In this document: piece by piece, positions 11,876-22,100 of the stretch
Layout: each line of letters opens with the position of its first letter
Position numbering within the stretch: position 1 is the first letter of the stretch
Assembly: GCF_963678635.1 (NCBI RefSeq)
Contig: NC_087070.1
Location: forward strand, 51,320,514-51,380,513
DNA from: Symsagittifera roscoffensis
Taxonomy: Eukaryota > Xenacoelomorpha > Acoela > Convolutidae
Reading direction: 5' to 3'
DNA length: 60,000 bases
Made by a program: the position numbers and the translations under genes
The notes under the pieces: generated by a model
What the model saw: only the letters and a program-made list of their open reading frames with translations
What the model was told of the DNA's origin: nothing
The model's database searches: none

Positions 11876-12416
11876 AAACAAGACTGCTCGTATCAGGGCG
11901 AAGCCCTGAATGTTCCGACTGCCTTTTAAGGTTTATGGAGCAGCAGTAATAACATAAAAAATTAAATGAAATAAAATAAAATGAAATTTTTTTTTTTTAA
12001 TTTGAAATCTTTTATGAAAATAATCGCCCCACACGCCATATAAAGTACAAAAACATAGTTTTCGTTCCTTGTAACAAATCAATTATGGCAAATAAGCTTC
12101 GTTCAACCAATTTGGAACGATTTATATGGCGGATTAAATCTCCGCTTACGCGTTAATAGCCCGAATTATATCGCGCGTTAATTGTCCCAAATTGGTGAAA
12201 ACGGCCAAAATGGCAATCTTTAAACCCTCATAACTTTACGCAAAATGATCACAGCTGAAATATCTTTTCAAATTTAAGCTCAGGACAACAATACCTTTTG
12301 AATGATATAAAAAAGTTAAAAATGGCTAGTTAAAAGGTCGAAATTTGTCTGAAGAAAAAAAAACCCACCCCGAGCACAAATATTCCGTTACTTTCGTATC
12401 GAAAGTCGGAACAAAA
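11876..12416 (+). repeat. Hairpin-ended ~540 bp repeat, copy 1 (full length)
   Basis: It begins AACAAGACTGCTCGTATC and has the 5' hairpin TCAGGGCGAAGCCCTGA, followed by TGTTCCGACTGCC. It ends with CCCACCCCGAGCACAAATAT..., the 3' hairpin CTTTCGTATCGAAAG and GTCGGAACA. TGTTCCGACT near the 5' end and AGTCGGAACA at the 3' end are inverted copies. There is no ORF, so it is non-autonomous. Other copies in the window share both ends and most of the interior. Confidence 0.9.
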
Positions 12417-13420
12417 ATAAGCTGAAGCGTTGCTTTCACAGTATTTTTTCGGTGCGCTGGGGCATTATACTTACCAATAACAACTGGACAATTCACAAGG
12501 TCTGGAAAAATAGAATTTTTGATGTGGGCTTTTTACTTATCGCCGTTCAAATTGCCATCAATAAAAAAGGCCCGATAAACTAAATGCAGAAGTCAATACG
12601 TTTTTATTAGTCACCTGCTATCAAAGTAAAACGGTTTTGTATTCTGTAATGGGAATGGTCCAGACCTACTTTTGTAATTCGATTGAACGTAGATGTGGGT
12701 ATTGCAGTTCCATTTTTCAGCGCAGAAGTTCCTGTTTGGCAACAACAGCTTGTCAAACAGCAAGAAATTCAGGTTTTGACTGGTTCCTTTTTCTTGGTAT
12801 TTTTTGTAATTCTTATCCACTAGAGATATGTTGTAGGGACCGATATGGGACCGATGAGCGAATTGACGAATAGTCTCATCTGTTCGTTTTGCACTGGCAA
12901 CGTTAAAACATAAAGACTCGCTGCTCGACTCTAAACTGCATCCCTATTTAGGTATATGAAAAACTTCTTTTCAAATTTTCTTTCTCTTCTCGAAATAGGA
13001 AAACTGTCAGAATGACCATCATTGACTCGATGCAGGATACGATTGTTTTGAACACAACAATTTGATCAATTAAAAACCACGAGAGTTGATAAAGATTTCT
13101 GTGCAACAAAAAAAGTTTTGAATGTCACAATTGAGCGAGCAGAAATATAAAATCTGAAGACGAAAAATAAGAAAAAGCGAAAAAGAAGACAAGAAAGAAG
13201 ATGAAATTGAATAAGAAGGAGAAAAAGACGACAAAAAAGAAGAACCAGAAGAAGAAAAAAAACAAAGAAGAGGAAAATAGGACAAAAAAGACGAAGAAGA
13301 AAGAAAAAAAATGAAAGAAATCTGGGTTGAGTTTCCATTGCAAATTAGCGATAAAAGTTTGAAAAACAGTGATTACCATCAAAAATAGCGCTAAGCATTT
13401 ACCCAAATAGCAAGTTTCAG
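12417..13420. other. No gene; purine-rich tract at 13140-13320
   Basis: The ORFs at 12.6-12.9 kb show no domain. From 13140 to 13320 the plus strand is a nearly unbroken GAA/AAG purine tract, which produces Phe/Leu-rich false ORFs on the minus strand. A second purine tract lies at 14130-14195. Confidence 0.5.
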
Positions 13421-13424
13421 TGCT

Positions 13425-13960
13425 GAGCTAGCATTAATTCGAACGTTTCCGCGATGAATTAGCGGGGAATTATCGTTGGTTTTTTAGCGATGAATTAGCA
13501 AGTTAGAATACTTGAATACTTTCCCCCTCTCTGTTTCCCCCTCCCCCTGTTTCTCTACGATAGTAAATGTGGGGGTTTGGTTTGGGGGGTTGGTAAAAGA
13601 AACTTTAGGGTTTAAATGGAATGTCCCCAGGAGTGTGAGGCGTGGGTGTGAGTGGAGGAGGTGTTGTCCCCACGTTCATCCTCTGCCCTAACTCCGAATT
13701 AGATCCGTAAATCGAAAGTAAGCCTAAAAATATGAAAAAAACTAAAATTCAAAAACGAATGTTCTGATAAATTAAATGTTTTGATAAAATAAAACGTTCT
13801 GATCGATGATTGGAAGAAAATAAAAAGATGCTTATAATTTTCGTCGTTTTTTTTTTTATTTAGCACTGAATCCGTGAGGTTTGGCGATGAATCAGGTATT
13901 AATTAGCAGTGAATTAGCGATGATTTTTTTGCGATCAATTAGCGATTTCATATTGCCAAT
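13425..13960. repeat. Cluster of GCGATGAATTAGC motifs
   Basis: Variants of GCGATGAATTAGC or CAGTGAATTAGC occur at about 13450, 13485, 13880, 13910 and 13940, flanking the candidate minus-strand exon at 13605-13723. It looks like an eroded short tandem or interspersed repeat. Confidence 0.55.
13605..13723 (-). CDS. Candidate terminal exon, Pro/Thr-rich C-terminus
   Basis: On the minus strand a strong acceptor (a T-rich stretch ending ATTTTTAG) opens a 119-nt frame (2 nt plus 38 codons and TAA). It reads LLSIYGSNSELGQRMNVG followed by a TPPPLTPTPHTP tail. The segment is much more GC-rich than its surroundings, as are the other minus-strand candidate exons. The start phase (one base needed from the previous exon) does not fit the scramblase-like exon at 14440-14591, which ends in phase 2, so at least one exon is missing between them or the two belong to different genes. 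The protein is not recognised. Confidence 0.4.
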
Positions 13961-14196
13961 TTTCTTTGTTTTCCAGCTTTAAATCATCAAAAATCACATT
14001 TTTTTCATCTATGCTCATCGATTAAAAAACCCTTCTTCATCGGTCTAAGAAATAACACGGAATCGCCCATAAAAATGGTATTAGAACTGTATTAGCAACT
14101 TTTCATCAATGGTTTTTACTGGGAGCTCAACTCGTGCGAAGAAGAAGACGAAGACGGAGAAGAAAGAAGTAGAAGAAAAAAATAGAAGAAGAATTG

Positions 14197-14253
14197 GATC
14201 TACTTAACAATCTCCACCCTTTTTAAGAAAGGGAGGAGATTGTTAAGTAGATC
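14197..14253. repeat. 57-nt near-perfect palindrome
   Basis: GATCTACTTAACAATCTCC and its exact reverse complement bracket a short centre that is itself partly palindromic (CCCTTTTT/AAGAAAGGG). A third copy of one arm, AGAGATTGTTAAGTAGATT, lies at about 14346-14364. It may be terminal inverted repeats of an element reduced to its ends. Confidence 0.85.
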
Positions 14254-14439
14254 AAAATTGTCGATTTTTCGACCTATCAGAATGCAGCAAAATTAAAATT
14301 CTCAATACAAAGCACTAGCGCTAATTTACTGTTTTTATGGGGGGGAGAGATTGTTAAGTAGATTCGAACAATTTACAAAGACTGAGTTTAGCTCAAAAGT
14401 CTTGACCAATTGAACAAATAGAAGTTAAATGTGAAGCAC

Positions 14440-14591
14440 CTGTGTGGTCCGCATATGTTTCTGCAAAACATAGTAGTGTCCTCGGATACAGTGTAGACCA
14501 GCTCCCCCTGTTCATTCAACACATGGTAATTCATGCCCGCCCCACAACACTTCTCCCGACTCTCAAGAGTAGTTCGCACATTCAGGTAGTC
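14440..14591 (-). CDS. Exon resembling phospholipid scramblase
   Basis: A 152-nt minus-strand segment lies between an acceptor (GGGTTTGTTAG) and a donor (CACAG|GTGCTT) and starts in phase 0. It encodes DYLNVRTTLES, then NYHVLNEQGELVYTVSED, then FCRNICGPHR. The Tyr-x-Val-x-Asn-x-x-Gly-x-x-Val-Tyr strand followed by a Glu-Asp pair and the Cys-Arg-Asn-x-Cys-Gly-Pro-x-Arg motif are the signature of the N-terminal half of the scramblase beta barrel. Members of that family are membrane-anchored proteins linked to Ca-dependent lipid movement. I could not find the following exons, so the gene may be partial, have large introns, or be a relic. Confidence 0.6.
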
Positions 14592-14791
14592 CTAACAAAC
14601 CCTCTCGCTCTTTTCTAGTCGACCCTACTCCTTAAAGTCTAATTTGAGGCTTCTATGATGGAATACGGACCAAAGGCACAAAAAATTTGCGGACAGAAGG
14701 CGCTTATTTAATTTTCGGCCTACTTCTTTCGTGTTTTCAAACACTGAAGCAAAATTCTGATTGTGGGCTAATATAATTGTCGGATGTATTA

Positions 14792-14972
14792 TTGTTCCGA
14801 CTTTGGATGAAAGTGCGGAATATCTATGGTTGGTGTTGTTTTCTTCATTCAGCCAATTTTCGACAAGCGTTTTTGGCGGATTTTTTTAACCATCTGGCTT
14901 CTGAGAGATATTGGTATTCTAAGCTCAAATTCAAAAAAAAATATTTTACTTGTGATCATTTTGAGTACTCAT
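14792..14972 (-). repeat. Hairpin-ended repeat, 3' fragment
   Basis: Minus-orientation 3' end (TTGTTCCGACTTT...) and about 180 bp of the family interior, diverged. It abuts the next copy head to head. Confidence 0.65.
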
Positions 14973-14989
14973 AACACGCGTAAGAAGCA

Positions 14990-15437
14990 AACAAAACCAC
15001 TCGTGTATCAGGGCAGAGCTTGAATGTTCCGACTTCACTTAGGACCATTTGAAAAAAAAATTTTGTTTGAATTATTGAAAAGCTATTTGAGACAAAAAGA
15101 AGAACTTTTTTTCTCAATTTATCCCCCACACACTATGTAAAACACTAAGGGTGTGTTTAACGTCTTCGTATTGTGATAATAAGATTAGATTTCTGGCTTC
15201 AAGTCAATTAGGAACGCATTAGTTCGTTTGTAACGAGTGTTACTATTACGCGATATATCGCATTTTAGTTAGCCCAAATCGGCCAAATCAGCAGTTTTCT
15301 AACGCCCGTAACTTTACGAAAAAAGATCACAGGTGAAATATCTTTTTATATTTGAGCTTAGATTAACAATATCTGTCAGATGGTACCGAAAGTTCCGTCA
15401 AAAAAGCTTGGATAACAAGTCAAAAATTGACTGAATA
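14990..15437 (+). repeat. Hairpin-ended repeat, diverged copy lacking its 3' end
   Basis: 5' end CACTCGTGTATCAGGGCAGAG and TGAATGTTCCGACTTC are clear. The interior follows the family, but the 3' hairpin is missing and the next copy starts immediately. Confidence 0.7.
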
Positions 15438-15896
15438 AAAAACAAGAGTGCTTGTATATCAGAGCAAAGCCCTGAATGTTCTGACTGTCTCCTAATTCAT
15501 ACCGAATAGTTTTGGAGAAAAAAATTTGATTCGTACAAAATTTTGATACGTACAAAGTGCAAAATTTTGATTCGTACAAAGTTAATACGACCGATTAGCT
15601 AGCCTCAATTCAATTTGGAACGATTTTATTTTGCAGGATAAAACACCATTATGAATAAACTCTTCAAAGCGCGCGTAGTTTAGTCCAAAACATGGCCAAT
15701 ATCGAACTTTCAAGCCCCCCGAACTTTACAACAAATTATCGGAGGAAAAATATCTTTTTAAATTTGAACGTAGGAAGTCGATATCTTCAATGGGGTAGGC
15801 TATAAAAACTTAGTTTAAACTATTTTCTGATAAGCGTAAATTGACTGAATAAAAAAACCCACACCGAGCATAAATATTCTCGAAAATCGGAACAAT
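15438..15896 (+). repeat. Hairpin-ended repeat, diverged copy
   Basis: Starts AACAAGAGTGCTTGTATATC with AGCCCTGAATGTTC and ends CCGAGCATAAATATTCTCG..CGGAACA. Both ends are recognisable though mutated. Confidence 0.75.
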
Positions 15897-15924
15897 GATG
15901 GATTGCAAATTGAATTGAGGCCAA

Positions 15925-16128
15925 AAATTTAATCCCATTATTACAATATTAAAACGCTAAACACAACCTCAGTATTTTACATAGCGTGTGGAGTGATAAA
16001 ATGAAGAAAAAAATTCTTCTGTTTTTTCAATTAATTTGTCAATTATTCAACCAAAAAAAAACTTTTCAATTGGCCTAAAAAGCAGTCGGAACATTCAGGG
16101 CTTTGCACTGATATGCGAGCAGTCTTGT
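15925..16128 (-). repeat. Hairpin-ended repeat, 5' fragment
   Basis: Minus orientation. The 5' end AACAAGACTGCTCGCATAT lies at 16128, with the hairpin and CCGACTGC just inside. Only about 200 bp of the element is recognisable. Confidence 0.7.
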
Positions 16129-16356
16129 TTTGGTCTATTCTGATCTGAGATGTTTAAACGGTGCCACGGAGCCGAATACCCGGATAGGCGAAAAACAAAT
16201 TTGTTCCCGGATAGCAACTAATGAAAAACTACAAAATGTGAACAATATCAAAGATCAAGTGCGGAATATTGAGTCGTACGAAATTAATAAGACCAAGTAG
16301 ATAGCCTCAATTCAATTAAGAAAGATTTTGTTGGGCGGGATAATTCACCAGAAAAA

Positions 16357-16790
16357 ATTGTCCGACTTTAATAACGAAAATAACGGAATTTTTGGGCTCG
16401 GGGTGGTTTTTTTCTTCAGACAAATTTTCACGTTTTAACTAGCCATTTTTGACAAATGTTTTTTTATTCAATGTTTTTATTGATGTCCTGAGCGTAAATT
16501 TAAAAAAATAATTCACACATGATAATTTTTTAGCAAAATTATTGGGGTTTAAAGGCTGCCATTTTGGCCGATTCGGGACAATTAACGAGCAATAAATTTC
16601 GCGCTATTAACGCGCAGAGGGAGATTTAAAGATTTAAACAGCCCAAGAATTCGTTCCAAACTGATTGAGACAAACTATTTGTCATAGTTTCTATGTTACT
16701 AGGAGCGAAATCTCTCACTTTGTAGTTCATGTGGCGTGTGGGTGGATGATTTACAAAAAAAAAAGTTTGATTTACAAAAACGTTTGAAAA
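16357..16790 (-). repeat. Hairpin-ended repeat, copy lacking its 5' hairpin
   Basis: Minus orientation. The 3' end begins TTGTCCGACTTT..CGGAAT and continues through GCTCGGGGTGG, AACTAGCCATTTTTGAC and the ATTAACGAGC/GCGCTATTAACGCG segment to the GGCGTGTGGG segment. The last 50 bp or so are not recognisable. Confidence 0.75.
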
Positions 16791-16829
16791 AGCGCATAAA
16801 TTAGTAGAGAACATGGCAAAGATCTTTTT

Positions 16830-17370
16830 ATATTTGATTTCAGGGAGAGCACATCTTCACTCCTATCTTAGTTTTGTTGTGCTAGACAAAAAGTTCGTGT
16901 AGTTTTAAGTTTAAAAAAACATTGACCAGCCAGGCATAGTGATCGTCTTTTGATTGAAAAATGAGTAAGAAATTATTTATTTCTGACTTGAAACTGGGTC
17001 CATATTTTGCGAAATAAAGTATATCAAATCAAAAAATAAAATAAGTTCAAGTGATTGAATTCTTTACATTTTGTTTAAATTTTAAGCATTTAGTTTTTGA
17101 TCTGATCTCTTTTTGTCTATTGGAATTTGAAAAAAAAAAGCGTTTAGTTTGTTCAATTTTTTTTTCAAACAATTTTTTATGACTGCGTTTCATCCAAGCT
17201 AAACCAACGGTGGAAAATCTGAGCGGGAGCAGGTGGCTTTTAACTGTATTTAACATCCATTACAGGTCCGAATGTTTTTTGAAATGTTAGAGCGATCATA
17301 CAATATGACCAATCAAAGCGTGTCTAAAAGCGTAGAAAACTCGTACTACTGACTAATCTGCGCTAAACTG
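16830..17370. other. AT-rich DNA between repeat copies, no gene
   Basis: No recognisable coding segment. The 69-codon minus-strand ORF at 17047-17256 is Lys/Phe-rich and without domain features. Confidence 0.4.
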
Positions 17371-17930
17371 AAACAAGACTGCTCGTATCAGGGCGAAGCC
17401 CTGAAAATTCCGACTGCCTATTAACGTTTATGGAGCAGTAATAACATAAACAACATTAAAAAAAAAATAAATGGAATAAAATAAAATGAAAAACGTTTTT
17501 TCTAAAATTTGAAAACTTTTCTAAAAAAATCATCCCCCCACACGCCATATAAAGTACAAAACAATAGATTTCGCTCCTTGTAACAAATCAATTATGGCTA
17601 ATAAGCTTCTTTCAACCAATTTGGAACGATTTCTAAGACGGATTAAATCTCCGCTTACGCGTTAATAGCGCGAAATATACCGCGCGTTAATTGTCCCAAG
17701 TTGGTCAAAATGGCCAAAATGGCAATCTTTAAACCCTCATAATTTAACGAAAAATGATCACAGGTGAAATATCTTCTCAAATTTAAACTCAACACAACAA
17801 TGGCTTTCGAATGATATAAAAAAAATCGTCAAAAATGGCTAGTTAAAAAGTCGAAATTTGTCTGAAGAAAAAAAAACCCACCCCGAGCACAAATATTCCG
17901 TTACTTTCGTATCGAAAGTCGGAACAAAAA
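17371..17930 (+). repeat. Hairpin-ended ~540 bp repeat, copy 2 (full length)
   Basis: Complete, with 5' hairpin TCAGGGCGAAGCCCTGA and 3' hairpin CTTTCGTATCGAAAG followed by TCGGAACAAAAA. It is very similar to the copies at 11876 and 18234. Confidence 0.92.
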
Positions 17931-18233
17931 GCAAATTTATGTAAGTATCTGGGAGTTTTTGGAGCATGACTTTTGCTTTTCGGTAGAAATTAACCAAATT
18001 ACAAGTTAAATTGTTCCAGAAATCTGTTCACTTTATCGTGCCAGCAACGCAGTATTCCTTAATGCTCACAATTAGTTTACTCAAATCTTTGGTATTATCC
18101 GAAAAAAATATATCGCGCAGCTTTCTCTTATAAGGAACAAATTTTACAAACTAAATTTGTAAAAAGGTTATAAACTGGAGAATCAATTTTTTTTAGCCGT
18201 TGAAAACTTATCAGAGGAATTCATCTACTAATA

Positions 18234-18772
18234 AAAACAAGACTGCTCGTATCAGGGCGAAGCCCTGAATGTTCCGGCTGCCTTTTAAGGTTTATGGAGC
18301 GGTAATAACATTAAAAAATTAAATGTAGGAAAAATTAAAATGATAACTTTTTTTCTAAAATTTGAAATTTTTTATGAAAATCATCCCCCCACACGCCATA
18401 CAAAGTACAAAAGGATAGATTTTGCTCCTTGTAACAAACCAATTATGGCGAATAAGCTTCTTTTAACCAATTTGGAACGATTTCTAAGACGGATTAACTC
18501 TCCGCTTACGCGTTAATAGCGCGAAATATATCGCGCGTTAATTGTCCCAAATTGGCCAAAATGGCAATCTTTAAACCCCCATAACTTTACGAAAAATTAT
18601 CACAGGTGAAATATCTTTTCAAATTTGAGCTCAAGACAACAATACCTTTTGAATGATAGAAAAAAATTCCGTCAAAAATGGCTAGTTAAAAAGTCGAAAT
18701 TTGTCTGAAGAAAAAAAACCCACCCCGAGCACAAATATTCCGTTACTTTCGTATCGAAAGTTGGAACAAAAA
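18234..18772 (+). repeat. Hairpin-ended ~540 bp repeat, copy 3 (full length)
   Basis: Complete copy only 300 bp downstream of copy 2 in the same orientation. The central GCGCGAAATATATCGCGC palindrome is intact, as are both terminal hairpins. Confidence 0.92.
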
Positions 18773-18779
18773 ACTTTTT

Positions 18780-19155
18780 TCCCGCTCAACTTTTGATAAG
18801 GATAATGCGTCTTCTGAAATGTTTCGATTGCGTTAGTAGAAACAGGGCTTCGATTGCTTGCTAAACAAATCAAACTAATCACATCTCGCAAAAAACTGCC
18901 ATCAAACTTTTCTAACATCTGTTTTTGTTAAACAGGAACTAAATATATGAAGGTTATGAAAGCCCGCGTTCATCGGTCAATTTAAACAACCGTCTGTCCT
19001 TCAGTAATTTTTTACTTATCAAGTTGATGTCAAACTGATTTGTATATTTAAAATATAAAAGATGACCTTCATAAATACGAAATACGAAACTGTTTGTTCA
19101 TAACAATTTATGTGCTAAAACTGAAGTCATACTTGATTTTTCTTTTAAAACATCT
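18780..19155. other. Upstream region of the six-exon gene
   Basis: No coding segment on the plus strand. The minus-strand ORF (18682-18918) runs partly across the 3' end of the repeat and is not convincing. This interval would contain the promoter of the gene that starts at 19185. Confidence 0.35.
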
Positions 19156-19157
19156 CA

Positions 19158-19164
19158 TATAAAA
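19158..19164 (+). promoter_or_regulatory. Possible TATA box
   Basis: TATAAAA lies 27 bp before the first ATG of the six-exon gene. A TATA box this close would put the transcription start at or just after that ATG, so either a downstream in-frame Met is used or the motif is coincidental. The intronless paralogue has a similar CATAAAAAC motif at about 40825. Confidence 0.25.
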
Positions 19165-19184
19165 ACTCACCAGGCCAAGCTAAT

Positions 19185-22100
19185 ATGAATTTTGTGATTT
19201 TTTCTCCAGTATTTGTGATTCTTGGAATGTTTGTCAAATGTGAAAAAGATATCATCGTAGAAACAATTACAACATCTAACTGGACTTCAATTTCTTTCCT
19301 TATTCCTGTTAGGGCTCAGGATTTTTATTTTTGGTTGTTTACTTGCAAGACTCAGAGCAACTATTATTGGTATGTCTATTTCAATTTAATTACCCCTTAA
19401 TTACGACGGCTTGAAATTCTGAATAGCAATTGTAACTTTTTACAGCACTGCCCGCATTTAAGAAAAGTGAAAACAAATCGATTATATTAGACTTTCGTGG
19501 TTTAGAATGTTGCAAATTTAAATTGAAATTGAAATAACTATAAAAAATAATTGTAAAATACATCACAGACCTAACACAGGTTGTTCAATAATGCTTGTCA
19601 TACGCTTTTTATGTATGGAAAATGCTTGTCATACAATTTTGTAAAATTTCATACTTGTAAGAAAATTGTAAGAAACCTCTGCTGTTTGTGCAAAAACACA
19701 ATAGCCAATGAACTTCAAACAAAAAAATCTATTGGTTGAAGAGAAGAGGTCTCACAGATACCTGCAATTGAGTAGTTATTGCATGAAAAAATAGTTCATA
19801 GTTCACTCAGAATTATGAATAGAATACCTTAAGCTAATGTATTTGGTTGAAAAATTTGAATGAAAAGCTCAGCATGGACTACGTTGCAATTCTTCGTTGA
19901 GAAAAAATTTCTTTTTTGAAGCATGAAGGTGATTTTGCGAAAAAAAAACTGAGGAAAAAACTCCCTGAAATTTGGGTTTACTTTTTTATATAAAAAAGTT
20001 TTTTGTCTTACAATTTTTGTATTTACAAATTGTATAATAATTTTTTCTCCAGACATTTCGTGTATGAAATTGTAAGACAAGCGTTTTTCTTGTAATTAAG
20101 TTGTATGATCAGCTTTTTTCTTAATCGAAGTTCAAAATAAATTTAATTTTTACTTTCATAACGTAGCCTAGTCTACCCAAAACTAATTTATTTTGCCCTT
20201 ACCTATAATAACTTTTTTCAAAAACACTTAGAAAAATTATATCATGCAGGGAATGACCAAATAAATTTTCTCATTTCACCAATTTGTTGTCTCTTTTACG
20301 TTTTTTTTGCAAAATATGGAAATAATTAATTATTTTTTTGCGTGAGACATCTATATTCAGGTAGTTTCCAGTGTAGGATAATTGCAAGACTCTTCAACCT
20401 TTGGCGACTCGAGGTTAGAGTGATCAGGCTCTTCGTCATTTGTGATCAGTTATAAACACACATAAGTTAAAAAATGTTTAAAAAATGAAAATGAAAAAAA
20501 AACACGTTTTTGGTTCATGGAAAAATGATTATCATAATTTTTCCATCTTGAAAAACTAACGAGAAACTTTTCAAGCAATTTTCTGACCTTTACAAATTGC
20601 ATGAGATTTGTATGACTGGCTTTTTTTTCACAGTTGTATAAATGAAGTTGTGGGCTGTTATAAAGCTTAAGCCTATATTAATTGCCATTCATCATTAAAA
20701 AAAAACAAATTATTTTGATTTTTCTTAAAAGTAATCTAATTATGTGATGGCCTAATTTAGAAGATCCTTAGCTTCTCAGCAAAATTTTTTGATAACCAAT
20801 TTTAAAATTTTTCTGCTATTTACAGGGCCTTTTTGGCACTGAGAACTTGCGGAATTTTTTGCATAAAAACCGGCATCAAAGCGGCCACTTTTGTCTTCAA
20901 ATTTTTATCCATTTGAATTGAATTATTTTGTAACGATTTGGAATAAATAAAATCAATTTTAAACATAAGTTGAAGTAAATTTGAACGTTGGCACTGCTGG
21001 ACTTCGGCGCTGTTGTACTGCCCCGTTTTGCAGTAACTTGATCAGAAAAAAAAATCCGTGAATTATCCACACATTGTGGTTGTTGTACAACAGTTTGACT
21101 TGAAGCACGTATGGGCATGCTGCTTTTTTTTGTGCAGACTTTCGAAGAAGGTTACGGAATATTTGTACTCGGGGTTGTTTTTTTCTCCAGACAAAATTCC
21201 AATATTTTAACAGGGAAATCTTGAGGGATTTCTTATATCAGCCAAAAGTTATTGTTACCAACTTTCGAAAAGAAAAGAAAAAAATACAAAGAGAAAAAAA
21301 TCAAAATAGATGGTGATCTTTGAAACTTATTATTTTTAGTTTGTCGAGTTACTTAGCCAATCATGACAGCAGGAACCCGGCAATGGAAGTTAGCAACATT
21401 GGGAGTCTTACAGATAATGACCAGACATATCACTCTTATCATCAATTTACCGCACCTCGAATGGACCGGATCAAAGGGCTCCTCTTTCCCCTATCTCACG
21501 AAACCTATTATACTTTTTATAAATTAAAATTTTTCCGCTGCTTGGAGGAGTTGTTTTTTCAAAAACTTTTTCAAGCAAAAATCCACATTTGAGCAAACAA
21601 TACTTTCAGGCAGCACATCGAAATTCGCTTTTTTTCCAGTATTCTACCATTCACAAAAAAAATCTTTGAGTTTAACAAAAAACCATTAAGCGTGCAGACT
21701 TAATACTGATTTTGAAAAGTTTGATGCCTTTACCTTAGTGATAAGCTGCTCATAATCAGCTCGTACAATCGGTCCCTTGTTGTGGCAAAGATAGTGGTTG
21801 AGGATGATTTCTCACTTCACATGTAGCTTCAAGTCTAGCTCAACCTGGCCAATTTATTAAAGCAAGAAGGGTACACGGTGACATTTTAAAAAATATGAAA
21901 TGGCCTGGATTTGGGAAAAAAAGGTTATAGCCATCATAATTATTGAGCTTGGAATGTGGGGAAATCATAAAAAAATCAAACGGAAAATCAGTCAGGTCTT
22001 ACATCTTTTGATAGCCATTTGTACAGCGTTTGATAACTGCTCTGCAATTTTAGGAAGCTAAAGTATTCTGAAAAAATTCGAGAAGCTACGATGTATTTTT

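Noticed and set aside
13066-13406. Three overlapping minus-strand ORFs rich in Phe, Leu and Ser
   Set aside because: They are translations of a polypurine tract read on the opposite strand; no splice or start evidence.
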